Source: Antedon mediterranea
Taxonomy: Eukaryota; Echinodermata; Crinoidea; Comatulida; Antedonidae
Assembly (NCBI RefSeq): GCF_964355755.1
Contig: NC_092672.1
Span: 32,982,501-33,046,500 of the forward strand
DNA length: 64,000 nucleotides
Direction of reading: 5' to 3'
The position numbers and the translations under genes are program-made. Below the pieces are notes generated by a model, which saw nothing but the letters and a program-made list of their open reading frames with translations, was not told the origin of the DNA and did not search any database. The stretch's first letter is position 1; each line of letters opens with the position of its first letter. This document shows positions 24,609 to 36,900 of the stretch, one piece after another.

Positions 24609-25230
24609 ACTTATCAACTACATGCTTCTCTCAATTAGTCTTGTTCTTCTTAAAATTGGAGTTTTATAAAGAAAGTAACAAAAGACCATCACAATGCAAT
24701 TAAATACTAGACAATTGGCACCTTACCAAAAATGGATGATTACTGTATTTATCAATACTTGGTTAACATTCAACCCAGTTTTTACAGGCTGGTGTATGTA
24801 ACCATCCAACAAGCGATCGGTTTATAACACAATTCCATTACAAGCACTTTCTGCAACTTTCTCATGCAGTACCCATTTTGGCCAGAAATTGTAAAACGTA
24901 CCGCATTAAAAATGTTGTTTTTTTTTTAAAGGTTCACTAGAATTTAAATTAAAAAGTTAATGCAAAGGATTGTAAAAATATTTTAATCAGTAGTTTTTCT
25001 TATGAAATTCGATATAAAGAAATGAAGCTACAGGCTCAGACAGGTAGTTTATCAAAGCTGGAAAATGTATTTGATTTTTAACAAACTGAACATTTACTGT
25101 AGTTCAGGTTTAATTGAAAAAAAGTATAATTTACTCTTTGGTTTTTGTAGAAGATTCCAATGTTTGATTCATGATGCACCTCTCCCGGGGGTCGTATAGT
25201 GGGTCATACAAATGCATAAAGCAATATACA

Positions 25231-25363
25231 ATATGAAACTGCGATGTACCAATATATGGACATGATGATGTCATATGACTACCATATTTGGGAATATCAC
25301 TACCTACCATATTTGGGCATATCAAACTTTTTGTTAAAAAGTTGGATAGTGTAGACAGAGCTT
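25231..25363. mobile_element. Left-truncated MITE, TAGTGTAGACAGAGC family
   Basis: It contains 'TATATGGACATGATGATGTC', two 'ACCATATTTGGG' units and the right end 'GGATAGTGTAGACAGAGCTT'. The left terminal repeat is missing. Confidence 0.65.
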
Positions 25364-25381
25364 AACACTATAAACAGTTAA

Positions 25382-25492
25382 GTAAACTCCCAATATGGAA
25401 CACCTTTGGGCTGGCCAAATATGTCTGGTTTTCCTGAAGGGTTTCGGAATTCCAAAGTCTGGAATGGGGAGAGTTGACCTTATTCAACTTTT
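25382..25492. mobile_element. Relic of the CCAATA..GGACACCTTTGGGCTGGCC family
   Basis: 'AACACCTTTGGGCTGGCC' and 'AAATATGTCTGGTTTTCC' match the element at 60,408-60,569. The right side ends 'GGGGAGAGTTGACC'. The ends are more decayed here. Confidence 0.55.
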
Positions 25493-26062
25493 AGGCTAAA
25501 CTTGTTTTTGGTACACAAAATACACTTGATCCAAAATATTTAAAGAACATGGGGAAACCCCAGAAACATGGGAAAACCACAGATGAGGAAACATAATGCT
25601 ATAAATAATTATAATATAAATCTTTAATAATTTGTTATCCTTTTAATATCAAACAACTAAACTCACTAAAATCTAGAAAAAACTCCATTAAAAGTGATGC
25701 AAAAAAATCAATTGATATTAAATGATATAAATTACGCAATGTCTCTTGTTCTGTTCGTTACACATTGCGATTGCTGGATTGGCGACGATAATGTGGTTCA
25801 GTGAAAAAGTTAGCCAGTGGGACAAATTTTCGTCTTTTTTTGGAGAATTGTATTCTTTTTGACCTGTTTGGAAAAGAAACATTATTTTTTTTGGACTAAT
25901 TCCAAGTGCCATGCTAAAGGTTAAAATTAGAAAAATTAAAGTTTTAAAATTAAAAGTAAGTAATTTAAAAGAAGTAAAATTACACTGTCAGTGTCTGTGG
26001 TGTAAAGGAAGAGGTAACAGTAAACACTGTCTGGGCTGGTGCATGTATAAATGATGTTTTAA

Positions 26063-27713
26063 TATGTGACCCGATCTGGCAAAACCCTCTCTTTGTCGGC
26101 AATTCAAAATTCACGTAATCAGTCAAAATACGTCCAAATCGACTACCCTGGCAGATTCCATGTTTTTGCATTTTCAAAATATTTCACTATCCAAGAATAC
26201 GTCTACCTGATTTAAACTCCCGAAATTTAACTAAAATTATGAAAAAAGAGAGTTTTAAAAACATGTATTTTCCTCAAGCCTAACAATTTATTCACGATCT
26301 ACGCTAAAATTTTGCGTAAATTCAGTTGAAAGTTGCCGAGTTTTACGACATTTTGATCGCCAGTTCGCTACAAAATGTTGAAAGGTCACACATCAAAATA
26401 AAGCTCATCCATTTGACATTCCAAATATGGAAGTTTTAGGGCGGAGTTTAAAGAAGGAACCAATGAAAACTTTGATTTACTATGACATCATTTCAGAAAA
26501 TTCGGTTCTTCGAAGTTTCTGGAACAGCGAACTGCGTGTGTTGCTATGGCGCATCATCGCAATAACAAACGTTATTGGTCAACGCGCTAGATGTTATACG
26601 CTCAACGCGCGGAAATAAAAAGTTGTTTACATTTTTGTGAGGTTATTTTTATTGTACACACAGCATGTCGTAAATTGGAATAAAAACGATTTTAATATTC
26701 AAAGTAAAGTGTTCTGCAATAGCTGTAGTGTGTATTTGTTTATTCCATAGTAAAATAGACAAGTCAAAAACAATTCACGTCATAAATTCAATTGTATTTT
26801 CTATATTTTTTTGGGCTAGTAGTAGGCCCTAGGCCTAATTTTATTATGGTTGTAGGCTTACTACTACTGGGCCTAGCTTTATATTATTGTCAATAGTTTT
26901 ATTTATACATTTTATATATCCAATCGGCTCTTAATTATTTATTTAATTTATTGTCCATTACTTTCATATTAAATGTTTTTTTAAATCATTGGATTCAAGC
27001 CCAAACATCACAGCGAATCTTCCACGTTATAAAAAAAACAAATGTAATCGTCAATACAGTGTAATGTTAGCTTGCAATTAGCTGTGACTCTGCAAGGCGC
27101 CTAACTTGTCTAGACTAACGCTAGCCCCCGTGTCGATGCACCGCTGCCATACACGGCCTGATGAACACCCATCATCAGTAGGTCTTGATACAGGCGATGA
27201 CGGCGAAAATCTGAATAAATAGGCGCGCCTAGGCCTAGGCCTGCTTGGTTTTTTGCCGTTGATATCGTAAACACTTCCGAAACCAGTTAACATTAGCTTG
27301 GTAGTTATAATGCTGCTTTTCAATAGTGCAAAATAGTTAATTCGAGTGACTAAATAGGTTAAAACGGCGTCTGAAATCAGTCAAATTGACCATAGTGTCC
27401 ACGCTGCTGCTATATCGCACACACTTCCTGGTATGACGTCATTGTGCCTTAGACCAAAATAGCGCGTTGCTACGGAGTGAGTTTTCAGCGCGTATCAAAA
27501 AGAATTTCATTGCAAACTTCAAACGCGATTTTCTCGTAAACTATATAGAATGATTTGTAAGTTTTTAAAATATAATAACTTTTTAAATATTTACTCAATT
27601 TTTATGAAATAAACACCATTGCAAAGCTTATGATTCACATAATCCAAATATATAAAAAAATACAAAATGAATATTTCCGACAAAAGTAGGGTTTTGCCAG
27701 ATCGGGTCACATA
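26063..27713. mobile_element. 1.65-kb DNA transposon with TATGTGACCCGATCTGG ends
   Basis: The left end (26,063 onward) reads 'TATGTGACCCGATCTGGCAA' then AACCCT. The right end ending at 27,713 is its exact reverse complement over about 26 bp, and 'TTTGTCGG'/'CCGACAAAA' extends the pairing. Both sides are flanked by TAA (26,060-26,062 and 27,714-27,716), a possible target duplication. Inside are GC-richer patches (about 27,100-27,240) and short frames at 26,427-26,618 and 27,078-27,323 with no recognisable transposase. It is probably non-autonomous. Confidence 0.8.
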
Positions 27714-27719
27714 TAAAGA

Positions 27720-28590
27720 TGTATACAACAATTGACTAGTGAATTTTAGTGAACTTTTTTGCAATTTTGACTTTTATTAAAAACAAATCCTGGATTGGAA
27801 ATACACCAGCCAGCCATTCCTCTTTATCATGATCATTCATCAATATCAACAGCAAGTCTTACATGGACAGTTTACATTTAATAATTTTATGAAACTACGA
27901 TAAACACGTACACTGTATGGGAATCCCACTACCTATCAACACTGTGTTTGTTATACCAAGGCCCATGGATCCATACAAAAAGGCAACAAGGGTCCAGCTC
28001 ATATTGACTGCTGGCTGCAGTCAGTAAATTTAGGCCTACTAGCTAGGCTAGCCGGTTAACCTACCTTGCCTTACTCTTCTTCAAAAAAAGACTGGCCAAC
28101 ACCTCACCGAATCGAACATGCGAGTGAAAATATTACAAAGAACAGAAGAAATAATTCACTTCATAAGTGTTAATTACGCTGCAATCAGAAAGAAGCCAGG
28201 AACACACCTTTTTTCAAAAGGGTAAAAGTAATCAAAACAAATCCAAAACCATGTACTAAAACTCCAGTCTCCATCCCAAGTCAGATTTTAATATCGACCT
28301 TCGTTTAACCTCAAGATAAACTGTTTACAGGAATATATAAGCCCAATTTAAAAAAAATCATTAATGAATTTTTTTGTAAATGAAATTACTTTGATTAAAT
28401 TAAATATTAATTGAAAAGTTATTATTTGTTGTTCAAGGAAAAACATACCCTTTTGCATATACCGGACAGAAAATAATTAAGTGAATGTCATTTGAGGTCA
28501 CACGTGGACGTACGATCGACGAAGTGTGGCATGTGTGTGTGTGTACTAGATTCGTTCGTGTTTACTGTTTTGTGAAAGGTTGGTATTGCC
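27720..28590. other. No gene recognised
   Basis: AT-rich sequence with a short (GT)n run near 28,530. No coding exon or complete repeat was recognised. Confidence 0.35.
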
Positions 28591-28980
28591 TAGCCTCTTT
28601 TTATCGTAGGTCTAGGCCTAGATTTCGCTAATTATACTTATAAATTATGTAATGTTTAAATGTAGTTTATCAACTGAGTAGTAGTGTAGTGGAGCCTAAC
28701 CAATTTAATTTTATTTGTACAGAATTTTAGGCCTGCCTAGCTAGGGCCTAGGCCTAGCCTAGCCCTAGTACTAGTAGTAGGCCTTTCTAAACTAGCTAGC
28801 TAGGCCTAGCTAGGCTAGGGAGAGTCTACTACTTAATTTTTAACTAGGCCTAGCCTAACTAAGGCCTACTACTAGTAGTACTAGCCTACTACTACTACTA
28901 GGGCTAGGCCTAGCTAGCTGGGCCTAGGCCCTAGTTGGCCTACCTACAGTACAGGCTACTAATACTACTATAGACTGAGT
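28590..28980. repeat. Low-complexity AGGCCTAG/CTAGTAGT tract
   Basis: The stretch is dominated by overlapping TAGGCCTAG, GCTAGCTAGG and CTACTAGTAGTA words, nearly all self-complementary. A second tract lies at 53,330-53,830. Single AGGCCTA words are scattered across the whole window. Confidence 0.75.
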
Positions 28981-28998
28981 GAGGCTAGGCATACATAG

Positions 28999-29798
28999 TG
29001 TTATGCGCGATTTGAACGATTTGCGCAATTTGAAATTGCGCAAAAAAATCCTTGCGCAATTTGAAATTGCGCAAAGAATTTTTGCGCAATTTCAAATTGC
29101 GCAAGGATTCTTTTGCGCAATTTCAAATTGCGCAATCAACTTGCGCAATTTCAAATTGCGCAAGAAAATCTTTGCGCAATTTTAAATTGCGCTGCACAAT
29201 TTGTAAATTGCGCAAGATAGTTCTTGCGCAATATGACACCTTTGCGCAATTTGAAAACGAACTGTAAATTTTCCCATACATGGCTAGGCTAGGCCTAGGC
29301 AGAGGAGGTTTAAAATTTAGTATTTTATTATATAAATAAGACCATTTCAATGAAGATAATGTTTAATACTCACTTTTTAAGTTTTTAATATTAGTTTAAG
29401 CTAGGCCATGTAACCTAGTCAGTATCAGTAGTCCAGACCCTGGCTAGGCTAGAGTAGTATAGCCGGCCGCCCGCGCCGCGCCCGCCTGGTGGAACACCAC
29501 CGCTTCGTTTTCCTTCGTCGGTTCTTCGACGGTATGCTAACTTATAACAATATTTGCACTACTAAAATAAGGAAATGCGATATTTATCTTTAATTTTGAA
29601 TCATTCTTAGAAATTACTATAAAAATATGGGTGTGCATGATTTCACAATCTGCCGAAAAACCTTGCGCAATTTGCAGATTACTTGCGCAATTTAATACGT
29701 TGCTTGCGCAATTTGAAACACATGTTTCAATTCAAATTGCGCAAGGATTTTTTTTGCGCAATTTCAAATTGCGCAAATCGTTCAAATCGCGCATAACA
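28999..29798. mobile_element. Foldback element of TTGCGCAA palindromes, copy 1
   Basis: The ends are TGTTATGCGCGATTTGAACG and its reverse complement, flanked by CATAG on both sides (28,994-28,998 and 29,799-29,803). The left arm is an array of near-palindromic units of the form TTGCGCAATTT(C/G)AAATTGCGCAA; the right arm is shorter. The centre (about 29,460-29,530) is a GC-rich patch with CCGGCCGCCCGCGCC. The centre matches the copy at 55,722-56,587 in inverted orientation. Open frames rich in 'LRK' and 'AQF' are by-products of the palindromes. No transposase is seen. Confidence 0.88.
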
Positions 29799-29803
29799 CA
29801 TAG

Positions 29804-30900
29804 GATCCAGTAGGTGAGTAGTAGGCGACCCTGGCTGGGTAGGTCTCCATTTTCATTACTACGATTAAACAGCGTGCATGGTACTAAAACTATGCGTGCA
29901 ATGCCATTGACGTGGTGTTTTTACACTTTTTTTAGGTCATTATTCTAAATTAATTATGAAAATATTCTTTTAAGTGAATATTTATTTACCTATTATTCTA
30001 TAAGATCAAGTATTTTTTATTTAAATATGAATATAGCCTAATGGTTAAAAGATCGTTATCGTCAAGCGCATATAGCTTTGGTTTAATAATACTAGAGAAC
30101 CCTTGAACAGCCTATGACCTACCATTTTCAACCTTAGTTTTGTAGTTGAGCCTCTTATTTTATGACCTCAAAATGTGTTTTCTTCCTTCAAGATAATATA
30201 CAGTAGTTCCACATACCATGTGCTTGTTACTAAAGGAAAATATTAATTTTTAAAAAGTGCTAAAAAACACTTTTATCCCGATATGAGGCCTTTAATGATT
30301 GAATATTTCACAGTAACAACCCATATACCATGAGAAAAAAAGAGAGAAAATTCCAAGGGGCTCAACTACAAAAACAGCATTTTGTGGTATGATGTCATTA
30401 TAAGCGGCAGCCAATCAAACCTCCGCTTTCGACTACTCCGCAGGGCTAACGGTTTAACAAATTTGGATTCTCCCCCTTTGATTGGTTGATGTGAAGTTAA
30501 TAGGTTTACAACAAATGTTAAAGAATTAAACTCATCACAAACCACCTCGCGCAATCATTTATTTTTTAATTAGTTTTATTATAGGCGTGTCACACATTCT
30601 ACCAACTAATCAAATGTAATAATGTATTAAATACAGAAATAACACAATTCAGACAATATAAAAAAAATGTTGTTTATAATATTCAGGAGATCGGGGGATT
30701 AAATGAAAATTCGGGAGGCTCTCGGGAGATGCCCGGAAAAATCCGGAGGGTTGGAACGTCTAGACTACAGGATGGATACATTTAAAAGCTAGAGGCTTTG
30801 ATATGGTACCATATCTCTAGCTTAGATACTTTTGTATTAAAAATCAATATCCGATTGTCTCCTTATTTTTATACAAATCAAATTTAGATCTTCATTGAAT
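29804..30900. other. No gene recognised; upstream flank of the RRM gene
   Basis: AT-rich sequence with a 'GGAGATCGGGGG...CCCGGAAAAATCCGG' repeat relic at about 30,687-30,760. The promoter of the downstream gene should lie here, but no core element can be named. Confidence 0.35.
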
Positions 30901-30902
30901 AC

Positions 30903-30968
30903 ATGAGCTACTGTCTGTATACACTCAATAACGTTCTGACATCCATACAACATGGTGAAGACAGCTGA
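30903..30968 (+). promoter_or_regulatory. Possible upstream ORF overlapping the RRM-gene start
   Basis: An ATG at 30,903 opens a 21-codon frame that ends with TGA at 30,966-30,968, overlapping the main ATG (30,952) in another frame. It would reduce translation of the main frame only if transcription begins upstream of 30,903, which the sequence does not show. Confidence 0.3.
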
Positions 30969-33900
30969 AAGGAAAGATGCAGCAAAGAAAGCTACCAAAA
31001 AAAGTGGTAAGAAAAATAAAGAAGTTTCAGAATCGGCAACTAAATTAAAGCAAAAGAAAAAAGTGATGAAGAAAAAACAGCAAGCTGAGGAGTCAGATGA
31101 TGATTATGAGTTACCAAATCCAGCTTTTGAATGCCCGGACGAAAATGCAGAGCAAGCATTATCCGCGTCATTCATTGAGTTGTACGAAAAAAAGCAGGAG
31201 GCTGAAGCTGCAAAGCAGTTTGTAAAATTAACTGAGGAACAAACAGAGAAAAAAGTCAGTGAAAAGTCGAGAAAAAAGTCACAAAAAGATGATGTGGTCG
31301 AGAATGAAAAAAGTAAGGCGACGAAAAAACGTAAACAAAATAAAGAAAACGATGACTCCAATGCGAAAAAAGCAAAAACTTCAAACAAGAAAAAAACTGA
31401 AACTGTTAATGTAAATGCGACAGAAGAGGGTAAACGCAAACTACCGAAAAAAATAGGAAGTGTTAAAGTAGAAGTGGGAAGCATTGTTGAACCTGAAGAA
31501 AAACGTGAAAAGAGGGATGTGAAAAAACGAAAAGTGAGTACAACAAAAAAAGAAGAAAGTTCAAACGATGAAAGAGATACAGACGAGTCAGACAGATTAC
31601 AAAAAAAAGGTTAGTTTGATAGTAGAATTTTCATAAAAATTGAATTGCGTGGGGTAAATGCAAGTTTGACATAAGGTGACTGGATTCATCTTTTATCTTT
31701 ATTTAAGATGTTCACCTACTGTACTGACCTAACTTACACCCTAATAAAGCCTTGTCTACACTATGAAACTTTAAGTGGCAAAACAATCGGATATGCCCAT
31801 ATATGTATCACTATCATACAGTATCTATACCATATTATGTGGGCACATTTGTTTGTCATGTTTGATAATGTAACTTGTAAGTGTAGACAGAGCTTTAGAA
31901 GAATTCTGTACTGTAGAGTAATTTGTTGTTTTTGTATCGGGACAGTGTTATTAAACTCAGTTTGATGTGCCCAAATATGGTAGTGATATGCCCAAATATG
32001 GTAGTGATATGCCCAAATATGGTAGTGATATGCCCAAATATGGTAGTGATATGCCCAAATATGGTAGTGATATGCCCAAATATGGTAGTGATATGACAGC
32101 ATCATGTCAATGATAATTGAAGGGAATGGTGTTTAACAGAGCATTTTAACGGTTATTCGAAGGATTGCGTGCACTTTATAAAGAATCTGGCGCATCCTGC
32201 GTAAAAATGTTGGCAGGTATGTTTTTCCGTAGGGTGATATCTAGCAGTTTAATGGTCTGATTTTCAGTTACGTTCAGGCGGCCAATCTTTTTAACTCATG
32301 GAATTGTCTTGTGTTTAAAGTTCTGTCCACACTATCAAACTTTATGTGATAAAAAAATGTGATGTGCTTATATACATGCACAATAATATATCTTGAAATA
32401 AGTATATAATCAATTGTTTATTTAAGTAAAGGAACTAATGCATTCTCCATTGTTGTGTTTTACTCCAACACAATCTTTAAAAGTGAATGATTTTAAGGGG
32501 AAAAACTTGATATTAAATTACTTTGTGTTGAGTTGGGCGTGGTCATTGTTGCAGTCTATTCTACATGTGCATTAAATGAGAAGGGCCTAAAGTGCGAAGT
32601 TAAAAACATTCTGGCTACAGTCCTGACTGACCCTAATGGTGTCCCATATACACAGATTTTAGAACTGGCCAACCACAGTGAGTTACCATCACCCCTCCCC
32701 ACTATACATTATATAACCCCCATGTTAAAATTCTAAGTTGTATACTACACATCCATAACATAGTCTAAACAAGTGTTCATTTCAAAGCCATAACATTAGA
32801 AATGTTGGGTGTAGGCCTTGGTGTTATAATATTAACTATATACAAGATACATTATCACATGAATAGACCTATGTTTCTAACATTAAATGTTAACATCGAA
32901 TGATGCATTCATAATGTGCTTTGACCTCAGGTCAGATCGTGCTGAGCATTGGCAACTTGCCAACTGGTTGCAATAAGGAAGCCCTGAATTTCTTTTTTCA
33001 TGAAAGTAATCTTTTTCCTAAAATCAACTTGAAGAAAAGACCAGTTACTTTTGAGAATTCAAGGGGTGAAAAGAAAAAGAAATTGGTATGTAAAGGGTAA
33101 GTTCTTCGAAATTGTTTTCATTTATGGTAGTTAAAATGCGCTGTGTACTCCGTTAACATCACAGGAAGGAAACGAAAACATTAATCATAACTTGTGATGG
33201 CACATAGGTTAACATTCTTCAGTGAACAAAAAAAAAACCTGTTTGGTGTGATACATATATACGCAACTTTTCATTAACATTTTCTTATTTAACATTCCTT
33301 ATAAAATATTATTGGTATCAGTTAAATATGACGGTAGTACTGTACTATTATTTTCTTATTTTTTTATCTATAAAAAAAATTGTTATGGACCAGAATTACC
33401 ACTAAAAATAATTGAAGGTTTGATGATTAGCAATTTTGAAAACTTTTGAACAAAAAAATATTTTTTTCAAGAATAACTTTTTTTAAGAAATTCGTTAACT
33501 CTTAAATAAAACAAAGGGTGTGTTTTTCCAGGCCCTAGAAAAAAAATAGAGGTTGAGCGGAAAAAGGGTTAAACAGTTGATCGCAAAGTTTTCAACGAGG
33601 CACCAGAGGCTTGTTGAGCGAGTACTAAGTTTCAATTTGTACTCGGAGAAAAAAAAACCTAGGCTGGGTACAATGCCGATCTTAGCCCCCGTAAAAATAG
33701 TTCCTTAAATATTCAACTAACCATTTAAAATGTCTTCTAAGTGCAGTCAGCTGTTGATATTTTTTCCCTAGGCCTAAAGCAAAAGCAATGGTCTACAAAA
33801 AAACTATAGAGGGCTTTTGTATACATGTGTCCAAATCCGTGCATGATGCATGGTAGTGAACAAGCAAACTGCACATGCTCAGAACATAAAACTAAAAAAA

Positions 33901-36900
33901 AATGTGTGCAGAAAATGATGTTTTATTTTTCCTCTTTTAGGCCCAACCTTATAGAAGTATTAAATTCTGTAGCAAAAAAATAATGTGTTGCTTCTAAAAC
34001 ATAGAGGGCTTTATTAAACATGTTTATTATGAGGTGATAGCGAGACACATCAATGAGGTCAAGGCCATTAGTATAAGACTAAAATGTTCCGTAAATTGTT
34101 GTTCAGTACATGTGCTGTACAATAGCATTGAATTCCTCCAGCAAAAATTCAACAGCAGAAAGAATGTTTAATTTAGTCTACAGGCCAACATTGAGCTTAT
34201 ATTAAGCATAATAACTTTATAAATAATACTATAAAATATACATACTGTACATGCAATTAAAATACTCCCATTATAATTTTGTCTTTGGGCCAGCATTGAG
34301 CTTATATTAACCATATAATAACTTATAATATTGTCAAATATACATACTGTACACAATTAAAATAGTCCCATATTAAAAAGTATGCCATTTCACAATAAAA
34401 TATATTTAAATACATTTGTACTGTACTACCAACTAAAGCTATGTGCATTTGGTGTTAGACTCGCATTGTATGCCTTTCACACTAAAAGTCTATAATCTTG
34501 CATATTATTTATTGGCTCATTTTCTATATCGTGAGTACAATCAAAATACATAATACATGACGATAACTTGTGGTTGCAGTCAAAAATGTGTCCTCTACTT
34601 TGATTTGAATATCATGAAGAATTGTGTTCCCTTGACTTGTTCCCCTTGGAGCAACGTAAGGTCAATGCAAGTGACTTGACCAATCACAAGTGGTAGTTCG
34701 GATGATCCATTGCGTTGTCATTGGTCAAATTGCTTGCAGTGCGCTTACATACTTGTGTTGGTGTTCGAGTGGGAACAAAGCTTATCTTGGCAAATAAACA
34801 TGGACATAAAAATAGCAAAGCTTTTATGTTATGATATAAAAATAATACATCTAAAATTCATACAATTTATGTGATTAAGGATCCTACCAGCATTGTCAAA
34901 ACCTTGAAGGAAAGGTCAACCCGTGCAGGAGAGGTGAAACCAGCGATCTTATAATTTATGTAATAGTACTATAATATTTTCGATCAAATTTCAGGTCCGC
35001 TACCTTAACATGCAAATCACAGGCCGTAGCAGATGAAATTCTAAAGTTAGATGGCGCAACGATGACGTCTGAGACCGGTGAGGAGTCGGAGGTCACGATA
35101 TCGTTACAACGAATGGCTGATCCTATTGAAAGTATGTGTTTTGTATCTTGGATCAAATTTTGTTTTTTTAAACTAATTAATTTTTGTATATTTTTATTTA
35201 TTTTTTATTCTGTTGGACATCCCTATAATAAAGAGTCACTTTCCCATGACATGATCAAGAGGAAATTAGGACACATCTACAGGGACACCTTTTTTGATCC
35301 CCTTAACAATAGGTTCTACTGTAGTATAGTTTAAAGCAGTCAAAAACATTTGAATTTTTTTATAAATAGATGCAACAAAGTTGTATATTGGAGGACTGCA
35401 TCCAAAGGTAACAGAGACAGAAGTACGAGAGGCCTTTGAAGGTGAGGGCATCAGCTTGGTCAAGTACAAGAGAGCAAGTTGGAAAGGACAGAAAAAGACT
35501 AGGTCTAAAGGGTAAAAGAAAAACATTCTTTCATTTTTTAAGTTTAAGCTTGAGAGATGGCATTGGTAATTTTAATGTGTATAGAATGTATTATATCAAT
35601 ATGAAACGATAAAGATGAGTAAAGCTGTGGGGAATAAAAAAAAAAAACGCCTCCCCAAACCAGATTCGAACCCGGAACAGTCTGCTTAATATGCAGATGT
35701 CCTAACCATTGGACCACTCAGGCTTTCATGGTTTTGTTCAAACTTGATTAGAAGCAACTCCTTAACACGCGTGGTACAGCGGAACAGCACTAGTTCCTTA
35801 ATTGTATGCATGCGCACCAGAGATCAAATTGATACGCCCTCATCTTTTTAGTGTTTTTATTCGCGAAGCGGGATCTCCGAAGAGGTACTTTTATATATAA
35901 ATTTATATAGCGCATTCCATAATATTATATAAATATGTTCAAATGCTGCTTTTTCACATTATTTCTCCGGTTATTTTGATCAAACATGTATGAAAACATA
36001 GTTCCATAATGCTGTAATTCCGTAATCAGTGCTTGGTGCTTTGACCTTACCAGGTACCCATTTATACACCTGGGTGGAGAGAAGCAAACATAAGTAAGGT
36101 GTCTTGCCTAAGGATACAGTCAGTCATTGGACTCAAACTCTCTGGTAAACTTAGAATCGCACTAGAGGCCTGTGGCCGTATTCACCTATCACACTTAGGC
36201 GAAGGGAAATACTTACCCTTAAAATAACAAAAATATCTCCTATCTAAGTGAATAATATCTCCTATCTAAGTGAATACACTTGAAGGGAAATACTTAAATA
36301 TTAATATTATTTCACTTAACTCAATAAATACTTAAGTGAATTATCTCACGTAAGTGTGATTGGTGAATATGGAAACTGATTCCTACTCGTGAAAAATAAT
36401 TTACATTTGAATTCTGTACTGTATGATCTAAGAATCGAGAATCCACCACTTTTACAATTATTCTACTCTAGAAATCATTATGTATTACATAGTTATGATT
36501 TTTGATTAAAGATTACAAGAAACCACATTTTCAAACATGAAAGGCAGAGGCTTTCCGAAAGTCAACCACATTTCTGTTTAAAAAAAATAAAGACAGAGGC
36601 TTAAAGTTTGACCACAATCTTGTCTGATACAGTATGTGCATCATTAGCAGCTAATGATCTTAGGCCATGGGGAATTGATTTTATGGTTCTCACTCATCAA
36701 CAGTGTGTGAAATTCAGCCTCTACGTATGTTCATGTTTCACCTTTGTTGTTTCAAAAAATAAATAAATACTGGGAATGGTGTGGAAATTGTTCCGTCCTC
36801 TTATTTATTTGCATCAGGACGGTTAAAGATGTATCCCCCAAAAACATTAAAAGATTAATTTAAAAAAAGACTTTGGCCATTTTACAGTTTTAATAATCAC

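Noticed and set aside
29052-29350. Open frames rich in 'LRK' and 'AQF' repeats
   Set aside because: The same peptides appear in several frames and on both strands because the palindromic TTGCGCAA units read alike both ways; no independent sign of coding.
31104-31484. Minus-strand open frame of 126 codons
   Set aside because: Lies opposite the lysine-rich exon 1 of the RRM gene; a Phe/Ser-rich shadow of AAA/GAA codons.
31970-32095. CRISPR-like regular repeats
   Set aside because: Direct 21-bp tandem units with no spacers, in a eukaryotic intron.
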